Assembly (NCBI GenBank): GCA_002298925.1 | Contig: DBMM01000099.1 | Span: 1-10,889 of the forward strand | DNA length: 10,889 nucleotides | Source: Geobacter sp. UBA698 | GTDB taxonomy: Bacteria; Desulfobacterota; Desulfuromonadia; Geobacterales; Pseudopelobacteraceae | Direction of reading: 5' to 3' | Shown: positions 1 through 6,219 of the stretch, one piece after another | How positions within the stretch are numbered: the stretch's first letter is position 1 | Layout of the letters: the number at the start of each line of letters is the position of its first letter | Made by a program: the position numbers and the translations under genes | The notes under the pieces: model-generated | What the model was told of the DNA's origin: nothing | Seen by the model: the letters and a program-made list of their open reading frames with translations, nothing else | Databases searched by the model: none

Positions 1-71
1 ACTCCGGCGGCGTCGGGTTTGAAGCGGGATTCCAGGTCAGGGACCTGTTTGATGCAGACGAGTATTTTCAT
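1..71 (-). CDS. etfB: Electron transfer flavoprotein beta subunit, N-terminal fragment
   Basis: Read on the minus strand from the ATG at 71-69, the sequence gives MKILVCIKQVPDLESRFKPD, the very characteristic start of EtfB/FixA proteins (K-I-L-V-C-I-K-Q-V-P-D). A strong GGAGGT ribosome site lies at 81-76, four bases before the ATG. Only 23 codons are inside the window; the rest, and presumably etfA, lie to the left. EtfB with EtfA binds FAD and AMP and passes electrons from acyl-CoA or other dehydrogenases to the quinone pool or to bifurcating complexes in the cytoplasm. The gene diverges from the IclR-type regulator at 476, and one candidate IclR operator (183-199) lies just downstream of its likely promoter, so it is a good candidate target of that regulator. 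The family call rests on the N-terminus only; bifurcating and non-bifurcating types cannot be separated from this fragment. Confidence 0.85.
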   Translation of the reverse strand, partial: MKILVCIKQVPDLESRFKPDAAG

Positions 72-182
72 AGCTACCTCCAAAAATGGATTACTGCCGA
101 CTATTTGCGATGCAGAGCTGGCTTTACGCTTGAGAGGGTGCTGGCCTGGGCCGCACCCGACAGAAGCAATCAAAAACAATAT

Positions 183-199
183 GTACCGTTATGCGGAAC
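183..199. promoter_or_regulatory. Candidate IclR-type operator, site 1
   Basis: The 17-mer GTACCGTTATGCGGAAC is an imperfect palindrome. Compared with the reverse complement of the site at 364-380 it differs at only two positions. It sits just downstream of the proposed etfB transcription start (near 208, minus strand), where a bound repressor would block elongation or promoter clearance. IclR-family proteins typically bind short palindromes of this size in the spacer between their own gene and a divergent target. Assigning it to the neighbouring IclR protein is inference from location. Confidence 0.55.
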
Positions 200-214
200 A
201 AATGTACTGTTTTA

Positions 215-243
215 AGAATAAATTTAAAAAATAATTTGTGCAA
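215..243 (-). promoter_or_regulatory. Candidate sigma-70 promoter for etfB
   Basis: On the minus strand TTGCAC (243-238) is followed after exactly 17 bases by TATTCT (220-215). This would place the transcript start near 208, just upstream of the palindrome at 183-199 and about 140 bases before the etfB ATG. The match is reasonable in an AT-rich spacer, but such matches also arise by chance. Confidence 0.4.
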
Positions 244-363
244 GAAAAAAATAGCAGCAGCTCTGCATTTATTACCAATTCGTACACGGCATCGTAATAA
301 GCTGTAAATTAAGAGCATTGCAATTACTGCTCATACAACAAACACTGTAACCACCATTATTGT

Positions 364-380
364 GTTCCGCATTGCGGTAC
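364..380. promoter_or_regulatory. Candidate IclR-type operator, site 2
   Basis: GTTCCGCATTGCGGTAC is an almost perfect palindrome of form GTwCCGCAnTGCGGwAC. It matches the reverse complement of the 183-199 site at 15 of 17 positions. It lies about 95 bases upstream of the regulator's start codon and is placed for autoregulation. The two sites are 181 bp apart, a distance compatible with either independent sites for the divergent promoters or a repression loop. Confidence 0.6.
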
Positions 381-475
381 GTCAACACCAAATATTATTT
401 GACTTGCTCCATGATCTGTGAAAAGCTCAGTCTAAGGCATGCTTCCTAAGCGATATTCACGCCAAGAGGAGAATG

Positions 476-1282
476 ATGACCATTAAAAACAGCCTTAACA
501 CGATGAATATGGCAGAAGATGACGGTAAATTTGTCGAAGCGCTGGGGCGAGGACTGCGCGTTCTGGAATGCTTCCGGCCAAGCGAACGCTTCCTGGGACA
601 GAACGAGATCTCCAAGCGGACAGGACTCACCAAAGCTGCCGTCTCCCAGCTGACATTCACCCTGTGCGAACTCGGCTACCTGCATTACTCGCCCGACAAA
701 AACAGCTACTCCCTGGGAACAGCCGTGATCCCCCTCGGACACGCCCGGTCGCCCCAGAGGGACATCCGTCGTGTGGCTCGTCCGCTGATGCAGTCCCTGG
801 CTGAATACGCTCACGCCTCAGTGCACTTGGGAATTCGCGACCAGCTCAACATGGTCTATATAGATACCTACCGGGCCACATCCTCATTCACCGTTCAATT
901 TGACGTGGGCCCGCAGGTCACCATTGCCAACACCTCCATGGGACGCGCCTACCTGAGCGCACTGCCGGAAACGGATCGCACCGCGCTGCTGGAGCAGATC
1001 CGGAAAAACGATGAACAGAATTGGCCGCGGGTCAAGGCGGGCATCGACCAGGCAGTGCGGGACTACCGGGAAATGGGTTTCTGCCTGAGCCTTGGCGACT
1101 GGAGGAGCGAGGTCAACGCAATTGCCGTACCGCTGATACTTGCAGACGGAACCATCATGCTCTTCAGCTGCAGCGGAGCAGCATTCCAGATGCCGCGTCA
1201 GATGCTGGTGGAGGATATCGGCCCGCGATTGAACAACCTGACCGGCAATGTCCGCACGGCACTGTCCATGGCCAACAGATGA
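476..1282 (+). CDS. IclR-family transcriptional regulator
   Basis: A cytoplasmic one-component regulator of about 268 residues, normal for the family. An N-terminal winged helix-turn-helix covers roughly residues 20-85, with the recognition segment around GLTKAAVSQL, followed by the GAF-like IclR effector-binding domain (about 95-260), including the segments MGRAYLSAL and AIAVPL. The N-terminal pattern FVEALGRGLRVLECF is like the PcaR/PobR branch, which controls aromatic or organic-acid catabolism; the effector here is unknown. Two ATGs stand in tandem (473 and 476). The GGAG at 468-471 leaves one base to the first and four to the second, so 476 is favoured; 473 adds only one Met. It diverges from etfB across two matching palindromes and is followed after 21 bases by the sensor kinase, suggesting co-transcription with the two-component pair. 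Class is confident; target and effector are inference. Confidence 0.93.
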   Translation: MTIKNSLNTMNMAEDDGKFVEALGRGLRVLECFRPSERFLGQNEISKRTGLTKAAVSQLTFTLCELGYLHYSPDKNSYSLGTAVIPLGHARSPQRDIRRVARPLMQSLAEYAHASVHLGIRDQLNMVYIDTYRATSSFTVQFDVGPQVTIANTSMGRAYLSALPETDRTALLEQIRKNDEQNWPRVKAGIDQAVRDYREMGFCLSLGDWRSEVNAIAVPLILADGTIMLFSCSGAAFQMPRQMLVEDIGPRLNNLTGNVRTALSMANR

Positions 1283-1303
1283 CAAGCCCCGAGGAGAGAG
1301 CCC

Positions 1304-3031
1304 ATTTCTTTTGACCTGACGCTTATCATCAAATCCCTGCAGAACACCCTGGTTGTGGTGATCGCAGCCTTCATAACCAGCCAGCTGCCGGCCTTCCGTC
1401 GCATGCTCGGTTCCTACGGCTCCAGGAAAAGGGACATGCTGTTTTTGACTCTTTTTTTCGGCACGTTCTCAGGGCTGGGCATCTGGGTGGGGCTGCCGAT
1501 CCAGGGTTCCCTGGTCAGCTGCAAGATTGTCGGCGTTGTCGCCGGGGGGCTGCTGGGGGGACCGCTGGTCGGCCTGGGTGCGGGAATCATCGGCGCCATA
1601 CCGCGCTATTTTCTGGGAGGCTTTACAACCTCGGCGTCGATCATCGCCAACCTGGCCATCGGCTGCTTTGCCGGGCTGGTCAACAGGCATTACGGCCTGA
1701 AGCGGATCAACCTGAAAATCGCCCTGGCAACGGCTCTGACCTCGGAACTGATCCTGAAAATACTGATCCTTTCCCTGTCAAAGCCGTTTGAGGCGGCCTG
1801 GGCGCTGGAAAAGCGGATTGCCGTGCCGACGACCATCGCCAACAGTTTCGGCCTAGTGCTGTTCGTCTACATCGTCAGGGAGGTCTTCAGCCAGAGGGAG
1901 AAGATCCAGGCCGAATCCGCCCAGAAGGCCATGCTGGTCATCAAGCATACCGCCGGACTGCTGCGCCACGGGCTCAACCAGGAATCCGCCCGGCGGATTG
2001 CCGAGATGATCTTCGCCCATACCGCTGCGGCTGCCGTGGCAATTACGGATACGGTCAATATTCTCGCCTTCGTAGGGCAAGGCGATGACCACCATTGCGC
2101 CGGTCTCCCCTATCTGACGGCATCCACCAGATACGTCCTGGACAACCGCCAGCCGGTGGCCAGCAACGAGAAGAACGCCATCGACTGCTCACACCCAGGC
2201 TGTCCCCTGACCGCTGTGGTGGACGCCCCCCTGATCGTCGAAAAGGAACTGCTCGGCAGCATCAAGATTTTCAAGTCAGGCCAGGACATCGTCACCCCCT
2301 ATGAAGCCGAACTGATCCAGGGCATAGCGGACTTCCTCAGCTTGCAGCTGCTGCAGCTGAAACTGGACGAGCTTGAAATACTGCGCTCCCAGGCGGAGTA
2401 CCGGGCGCTCAAGGCTCAGATCAATCCCCATTTCCTGTTCAACACGTTAAGCACTATCCGGGCGCTGGTCAGAAAGGACCCGGAAATCGCGCGACTGCTG
2501 ATCAAGGATCTCTCCGATTTCATGCGGCGGACCTTGAGCTGTCCGGAGGAGGTCGGCACTCTTGCCGATGAACTGGAAATAGTCCGCCACTACATCCGCA
2601 TCGAGAAGGCCCGTTTCGGGGAACGGGTGCTCATGGTGGAAGAGATCCCGGCGGGCATGTTGAGCGGCCTGCTGCCGAATTTCTCGTTGCAGCCCCTGGT
2701 GGAAAATGCCATAAAGCATGGGCTGTCACCCAAGCCGGGGGGCGGGACCGTGAAAATCAAGGCCTGGAGCAGTGCTGACGGGCGCTTCATCGAAGTGGAA
2801 GACGACGGCGCAGGAATGCCGGAGGCGACACTGGCAGAGCTGCTCAAGGGCAAATCCCCCTATTCATCGACAAGCGGGACCGGCATCGGCTTGAACAACG
2901 TAAACCAGAGGCTGCAGAGAATGTATGGCGAGCGTTTCGGCCTGCAGGTCGAGAGCAGAGTGGCACAGGGGACAAAGATCACCGTCTGCCTTCCCCCGCA
3001 TGCCGGCAGGAGTGATCAATGGGAAAAATAA
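1304..3031 (+). CDS. LytS/BtsS-like membrane sensor histidine kinase (5TMR-LYT, GAF, His_kinase, HATPase)
   Basis: Inner-membrane kinase of the LytS/YpdA/BtsS type. From the ATT start it has 575 residues, typical for the family. About residues 10-195 hold the five to six membrane segments of the 5TMR-LYT module (FRRMLGSYG, glycine-rich loops GLLGGPLVGLGAGIIGA). A GAF domain follows (about 220-360, with DDHHCAGLPYL and CSHPGCPL), then the His_kinase box QINPHFLFNTL with phospho-acceptor His at codon 2429-2431, and the ATPase domain (N box ENAIKHG near 2702, DDGAGMP near 2802, GTGIGLNN near 2878). Start choice: the first in-frame GTG (1355) has no ribosome site and would cut the first membrane helix. 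ATT at 1304 has GAGGAG at 1291-1296 with ideal spacing and gives the natural N-terminus ISFDLTLIIKSLQNTLVVV. CTG at 1316 is another option. The end overlaps the response regulator by 13 bases. Ligand unknown; relatives sense pyruvate or similar acids. Confidence 0.92.
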   Translation: MSFDLTLIIKSLQNTLVVVIAAFITSQLPAFRRMLGSYGSRKRDMLFLTLFFGTFSGLGIWVGLPIQGSLVSCKIVGVVAGGLLGGPLVGLGAGIIGAIPRYFLGGFTTSASIIANLAIGCFAGLVNRHYGLKRINLKIALATALTSELILKILILSLSKPFEAAWALEKRIAVPTTIANSFGLVLFVYIVREVFSQREKIQAESAQKAMLVIKHTAGLLRHGLNQESARRIAEMIFAHTAAAAVAITDTVNILAFVGQGDDHHCAGLPYLTASTRYVLDNRQPVASNEKNAIDCSHPGCPLTAVVDAPLIVEKELLGSIKIFKSGQDIVTPYEAELIQGIADFLSLQLLQLKLDELEILRSQAEYRALKAQINPHFLFNTLSTIRALVRKDPEIARLLIKDLSDFMRRTLSCPEEVGTLADELEIVRHYIRIEKARFGERVLMVEEIPAGMLSGLLPNFSLQPLVENAIKHGLSPKPGGGTVKIKAWSSADGRFIEVEDDGAGMPEATLAELLKGKSPYSSTSGTGIGLNNVNQRLQRMYGERFGLQVESRVAQGTKITVCLPPHAGRSDQWEK

Positions 3032-3786
3032 CCATACTGATCGTGGATGACGAGCTGCTCATGTGCGAGGAGTTGAAATGCCAGCTCGATCTCTATTCCG
3101 AGCTTGAAGTCCTGGCGGTCTGCCACGACGGGGAAGAGGCCCTGGCAAGGGCAGCAGAATTGAAGCCCGATCTGATTTTTCTGGACATCCAGATGCCCGG
3201 GATTACCGGCTTGACCGTTGCGGACGTACTATCACGGCAGCTGCAGCCCCCCAGGGTGGTCTTCCTGACCGCCCATGACGAATACGCCCTGAAAGCTTTC
3301 GGGGTGGATGCCCTGGATTACGTGCTGAAGCCGTTCGACGAAAATGACATCAACCGGGTGATCGCCAAGATAAAAAAACAGCTCTACCCACCGGGGAAGC
3401 CGGCGCCGGAGGCGCAGGAACAGTGCCTCCCGGGCCACTCCACAGACTTCCAGCGCAAATTCTGCGTCCCAAAGGGGGCCCGCCTGGAGGTGCTCGACCA
3501 GGAGCAGATCCAGCTGGTGTACGCCAAGGACAGGCTGGTGTTCATCCAGACGATGGAAGGGGCTGCCCACCAGATCAAGTCCACCCTCAACGAATTGTCC
3601 GCAAAACTGGACCCGAAACTCTTCGTGCGCTGCCACAGGAATTACATCGTCAATGTCGATGCGATCCAGAGCCTGGAGAACTGGTTCAACCGCGGATATC
3701 TGCTGGTACTGAAGGGAAAGACCAGGAGCGAGGTCCCGGTCAGCCGGCAATACGTCCGAAACCTTAAAGATTACCTGGAATTTTAA
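3019..3786 (+). CDS. LytTR-family response regulator
   Basis: A 255-residue cytoplasmic DNA-binding response regulator, the partner of the overlapping kinase. Residues 1-120 are a receiver domain with acidic pocket D10-D11, phospho-acceptor D56 (LDIQMPG), T84 and K104 (VLKPFD). A linker rich in P, G and E (about 122-150) leads to a LytTR DNA-binding domain (about 152-255), recognised by VYAKDRLVFIQT, FVRCHRNYIVNV and VPVSRQYVRNLKDYL. LytTR proteins bind tandem direct repeats about 21 bp apart and usually activate. Just such a repeat lies in the spacer downstream (3908-3943) ahead of the transporter gene, which matches E. coli YpdAB-YhjX and BtsSR-BtsT in layout. I see no convincing terminator after the stop codon, so some read-through into the transporter is possible. 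Confidence 0.95.
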   Translation: MGKITILIVDDELLMCEELKCQLDLYSELEVLAVCHDGEEALARAAELKPDLIFLDIQMPGITGLTVADVLSRQLQPPRVVFLTAHDEYALKAFGVDALDYVLKPFDENDINRVIAKIKKQLYPPGKPAPEAQEQCLPGHSTDFQRKFCVPKGARLEVLDQEQIQLVYAKDRLVFIQTMEGAAHQIKSTLNELSAKLDPKLFVRCHRNYIVNVDAIQSLENWFNRGYLLVLKGKTRSEVPVSRQYVRNLKDYLEF

Positions 3787-3907
3787 GCCCCCCTAACTGT
3801 TTGCCCCCCTCTGTAAGCGCCACATCCGCCTGCCGCAAAAAACAGTATTTGTTTAAAAACTTTTCACTCAAACGCCCCCACAGCACAACTCCATAAATGC
3901 ATTTCAG

Positions 3908-3943
3908 CCCCTATTGGCTTTCCGGTACCCCTTTTTGGCTTCC
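3908..3943 (+). promoter_or_regulatory. Candidate LytTR operator: tandem direct repeat
   Basis: Two copies of a box stand in tandem: CCCCTATTGGCTTTCC (3908-3923) and CCCCTTTTTGGCTTCC (3928-3943). The shared TTGGCTT cores are exactly 21 bp apart (3914 and 3935), two helical turns, as LytTR dimers require. A third weaker box, GGCGCTTCAT (3956-3965), resembles the E. coli YpdB box GGCATTTCAT as I remember it. The boxes lie 15-70 bases upstream of a possible -10 (TATATT, 3979-3984) that has no good -35, typical of an activator-dependent promoter. Binding by the response regulator at 3019-3786 is inferred from spacing and position. Confidence 0.55.
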
Positions 3944-3955
3944 TCGTCACTTCCT

Positions 3956-3984
3956 GGCGCTTCATTTCCGCTGATGGCTATATT
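3956..3984 (+). promoter_or_regulatory. Candidate activator-dependent promoter of the transporter
   Basis: TATATT at 3979-3984 is a fair -10. The hexamer 17 bases upstream (GGCGCT, 3956-3961) is a poor -35 and is overlapped by the third TGGC-type box. A weak -35 under activator boxes is expected for a LytTR-controlled promoter. Start would be near 3991, giving a short leader that includes the 26-codon ORF. Confidence 0.3.
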
Positions 3985-4046
3985 CTGGGACAAACAGGCA
4001 ATGAAAACGCTGTTGTATTTTCATCACGAAACAAAAGGAGGACTAC

Positions 4047-4127
4047 ATGCCGAAACGGTCAACTATCGCAAGCGGATTCACAGCAAGGGGTACTGGAAGC
4101 TCAACAGCTGAAAGGGGGACAGTATGA
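4047..4127 (+). CDS. 26-residue leader ORF translationally coupled to the transporter
   Basis: An ATG at 4047 follows the best ribosome site in the neighbourhood, AAGGAGGA (4035-4042), by four bases. The frame reads MPKRSTIASGFTARG and continues, Ser/Thr/Gly-rich, to a TGA at 4125-4127. That stop overlaps the transporter ATG (4124-4126) in the classic ATGA arrangement. The overlap and strong ribosome site suggest translation of this ORF helps load ribosomes on the transporter start, whose own AAGGGGGA site (4112-4119) is also usable. No homologue is recognised and the peptide may have no function of its own. Another frame (4001-4111) overlaps it but has no good ribosome site. Confidence 0.45.
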   Translation: MPKRSTIASGFTARGTGSSTAERGTV

Positions 4128-5407
4128 GCAGCGCAACGAAGGAAAAATCATGGACACTGGTGGTAGGGGCAATCCTGATCGGATTGATCGTCGATGGCAT
4201 GGACCTGCAGCTTTTGGCCCTGGCCCTGCCGAGCATCATGAAAGAGTTGCACCTGTCGAATGTCTCGGGCGGCGCTATCGCCACCATCACCTTCGCCGGC
4301 ATGGGAATCGGGGGAATTCTGGCCGGCTGGCTCTCCGACCGGCTGGGACGGGTACGGGTGGTATTCTGGGCCATCGTGACCTTCTCGATCGGAACGGCGC
4401 TGATCTGCTTCTGCCAAACCTTCTGGCAAATTGCCGCCATACGCTTCGTCTCCGGCTTCGGAATCGCCGCTCTCTACAGCGTCGGCCTGACCCTGGCGGC
4501 CGAATTTGTCCCGGAAAAGAGACGGGGGACGATCCTCGGCATCATGCAGGCCGGTTGGTCGCTAGGCTACGTCATTGCCGGGCTGCTCTCATCCTACATC
4601 CTGCCCGCCATCGGCTGGCGGCCGCTGTTCCTCTGCGCCATCGTACCGGGAGTGGTTACCCTGCTGATGCTGCGGGGTATGAGCGATCCTCCCAGCTGGT
4701 TCGCCAGCCGCGAGGCGGCCCGGGCAGCGGGCAAGCGGGAAAACGAGTTTGCCAAGCTCTGGGCCGACAAGGCCGTACGCAAGACCTTTATCGCCTGGTC
4801 GCTGACGGCCATAGCGCTCCAGTTCGGCTATTACGGCGTCAACACCTGGCTCCCCAGCTATATGGTCAAAGAACTCGGCGTCAACCTGAAGAACATGGGC
4901 TGGTATGTGGCCTCCACCTACGCCGCCACCGTCATCGGCAAAATCGTGGCCGGCTCGCTCACGGATTACTTCGGCCGACGCGCCATCTGGTTTGCCAGCG
5001 CGCTCGGTACGGCCATTGCGATTCCGGTCATCATCCACTATGCCAATGCCGGCAACGTGGCGGTATTGATGCTGCTTTTCGGGTTCCTTTTCGGCGCCCC
5101 CTACGGAATCAACTCCACTTACCTGGCAGAAAGCTTTCCCACGTCGGTCCGTGGGACGGCCGTGGCGACTTCCTACAACATCGGCAGGATCGGCTCCATG
5201 TCCTCCCCGATCCTGATCGGGTATGCCTCCACCACCTACAGCATCGCCTTCGGCCTGGCCCTGCTGGGGGTCGCCTATGCCGTCACGGCGATCATCCCCG
5301 GAATTTTCATCCCCGACAAGATGTACAATCCGAATTCCCTGGACGAAACCGCCAAAGCGGCTGAGCCGGCCCTGAATTCGGCAAGGGTGGCGCCTGAAGC
5401 GGCGTAG
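4124..5407 (+). CDS. MFS transporter, AAHS-like (organic/aromatic acid:H+ symporter)
   Basis: A 427-residue inner-membrane transporter with about twelve hydrophobic segments in two halves. Segment 1 carries D24-G-M-D27, the acidic motif typical of the aromatic acid:H+ symporter branch (PcaK/BenK/MhpT type) and of NanT/ShiA relatives. The loop after segment 2 has the MFS signature GWLSDRLGR (about 68-76); its echo LTDYFGRRA is in the second half. The FVPEKRRGT and ESFPTSVRGTA segments are also family-typical. The C-terminus is a hydrophilic Ala-rich tail. The likely role is proton-coupled uptake of a small carboxylate; the substrate cannot be read from sequence. The start at 4124 has AAGGGGGA five bases upstream and overlaps the leader ORF stop. 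It follows a LytS/LytTR pair and its candidate operator, suggesting signal-dependent induction. A decayed copy of its last codons and terminator occurs at 6453-6593. Confidence 0.92.
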   Translation: MSSATKEKSWTLVVGAILIGLIVDGMDLQLLALALPSIMKELHLSNVSGGAIATITFAGMGIGGILAGWLSDRLGRVRVVFWAIVTFSIGTALICFCQTFWQIAAIRFVSGFGIAALYSVGLTLAAEFVPEKRRGTILGIMQAGWSLGYVIAGLLSSYILPAIGWRPLFLCAIVPGVVTLLMLRGMSDPPSWFASREAARAAGKRENEFAKLWADKAVRKTFIAWSLTAIALQFGYYGVNTWLPSYMVKELGVNLKNMGWYVASTYAATVIGKIVAGSLTDYFGRRAIWFASALGTAIAIPVIIHYANAGNVAVLMLLFGFLFGAPYGINSTYLAESFPTSVRGTAVATSYNIGRIGSMSSPILIGYASTTYSIAFGLALLGVAYAVTAIIPGIFIPDKMYNPNSLDETAKAAEPALNSARVAPEAA

Positions 5408-5425
5408 CCTCAGGTATAGAAAACC

Positions 5426-5459
5426 AAAAGGCCCCGGGCGTCATGCTGGGGCCTTTTTT
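5426..5459 (+). terminator. Rho-independent terminator of the transporter
   Basis: AAAAGGCCCC (5426-5435) pairs with GGGGCCTTTT (5448-5457), with a 12-base loop and a run of six T's. It lies 19 bases after the transporter stop. A near-identical hairpin recurs at 6544-6577 as part of a duplicated segment. The A-run on the left arm means it could also act on minus-strand transcripts. Confidence 0.92.
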
Positions 5460-5567
5460 GTGACTGCATCCGGCCGGATCCCCAGGAAGAACCATGGCCC
5501 CGTGCGGGTCCGGCACGCTTCGCCCCGTCCCGGCGCCCCAGCAGTTTCCAGAAAGCATAGCGCTTGA

Positions 5568-5598
5568 CTGATATGAGGCAGCCCCACGATCATATCAG
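5568..5598. promoter_or_regulatory. Inverted repeat over a possible promoter upstream of the EPR-repeat gene
   Basis: CTGATATGA (5568-5576) and TCATATCAG (5590-5598) are perfect 9-bp inverted arms around 13 bases, 22 bp centre to centre. TTGACT (5564-5569) and GATCAT (5588-5593), 18 bases apart, form a plausible -35/-10 pair under the repeat. Start would be near 5600, about 130 bases before the ATG at 5730. This looks like an operator for a dimeric regulator, but the regulator is unknown; an RNA hairpin is the alternative. Confidence 0.4.
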
Positions 5599-5729
5599 CA
5601 GAATAACAGCTGCCCGTATTTTGGCTCATCTGCAACCATCCGTTTTTATGGTTAATTAAATAACTGGGGTATTGGCATGTCTGATGCTTCTCCATGGATA
5701 GAAGCTCAGATCCAGAGGAGGAAATCAAA

Positions 5730-6113
5730 ATGAAAAGAGTTATTTCCACCATCGTTGCAGTTGGGTTTATTTCAAGCATGCTGGTCACCACGGCCCAGGC
5801 CGGTAATCGTCATCTCGAAGTCTTGAATCCGCTCTGGGTTCCGGCAGCGATTCTTTCAACACTGGCAGCAGCAGTGACCATCACGCTCCCCCAGCCGGTG
5901 GCCTATGAACCTCGTGCATACCCCGAACCACGCCAGACTGTCATCTATGAAGAGCCACGCCAGACCGTCATATATGCGGAACCACGGCATTACCGCCAGG
6001 AGCGCCATTACGACCGTAACTGTTCATATGAAGAACCACGCCAGTATCGGCAGGTTCGCTATTATGACCGTGACCAGGCTTATTATGAACCACGCTATCG
6101 CGAATACCGATAG
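5730..6113 (+). CDS. Small exported protein with EPR/Y-rich tandem repeats, unknown function
   Basis: A 127-residue protein starting at the ATG at 5730, chosen because AGAGGAGG (5714-5721) lies eight bases upstream; an in-frame extension to 5694 has no such site. Residues 1-24 form a Sec signal peptide with likely cleavage after TAQA (24). Residues 31-52 (LNPLWVPAAILSTLAAAVTI) are a second hydrophobic stretch that may stay in a membrane. The rest is low-complexity and highly charged, with repeats of the form EPRQTVIY followed by E or A (two exact nine-residue copies, bases 5925-5978), then degenerate EPRxYRQxRxYDR units rich in Tyr and Arg. It ends in YREYR. No catalytic motif is visible. Similar signal-plus-hydrophobic-plus-Tyr/Pro-rich proteins are common cell-envelope hypotheticals in delta-proteobacteria. 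One Cys (in RNCSYEE) is present in the tail. It sits alone between two transporter-derived terminators with a 53-residue ORF downstream. Confidence 0.8.
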   Translation: MKRVISTIVAVGFISSMLVTTAQAGNRHLEVLNPLWVPAAILSTLAAAVTITLPQPVAYEPRAYPEPRQTVIYEEPRQTVIYAEPRHYRQERHYDRNCSYEEPRQYRQVRYYDRDQAYYEPRYREYR

Positions 6114-6219
6114 TTTCCAGAAACATTGGCTCAGGTCGTCTGCCCAGCTGTCGCTACACGTAACCGGCAATGTAATCAGGCCGGATTGACCACAATTCAC
6201 CAGAAAGGAGATGAGGATT

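Larger units (their letters stand above)
72..475. other. Divergent intergenic control region, etfB / iclR
   Basis: This spacer of about 400 bases lacks convincing genes and is AT-rich compared with its flanks. It holds a candidate etfB promoter (215-243, minus), two matching 17-bp palindromes (183-199 and 364-380), and the ribosome sites of both divergent genes. I found no convincing -35/-10 pair for the plus-strand regulator; a TTGACT at 399-404 lacks a good -10 at the right distance. Short open frames on both strands here lack ribosome sites and protein-like composition. Confidence 0.6.
3787..4046 (+). other. Intergenic control region upstream of the MFS transporter
   Basis: This stretch between the response regulator and the leader ORF begins C-rich and then holds a cluster of TGGC-type boxes (T of TGGC at 3915, 3936, 3955 and 3975). 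A possible -10 (TATATT, 3979-3984) comes next, and then the ribosome site of the leader ORF (4035-4042). ACTGTTT (3796-3802) and AAACAGT (3840-3846) are complementary but AT-rich and lack a proper T-run, so I do not call a terminator. Confidence 0.5.

Noticed and set aside
19..318. Short open frames in the etfB/iclR spacer on both strands
   Set aside because: One overlaps etfB antisense; neither has a ribosome site or recognisable product.
1355..3031. GTG at 1355 as the kinase start
   Set aside because: No ribosome site, and it trims the first membrane helix; ATT 1304 has ideal spacing from GAGGAG.
4001..4111. Alternative 36-codon frame before the transporter (MKTLLYFHHETKGG start)
   Set aside because: No ribosome site; overlaps the 4047 leader ORF, which has a strong one.
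4150..5364. Open frame of 404 codons on the plus strand overlapping the transporter
   Set aside because: It is the +2 frame of a GC-rich gene, is Arg/His/Pro-rich with no domain sense, and the transporter frame is unmistakable.
5543..6126. Direct repeat AGTTTCCAGAAA(G)CAT at 5543-5558 and 6112-6126 around the EPR-repeat gene, considered as insertion ends
   Set aside because: Imperfect and only ~15 bp, no inverted ends or transposase; TTCCAGAAA also occurs at 6999-7007, so likely chance.
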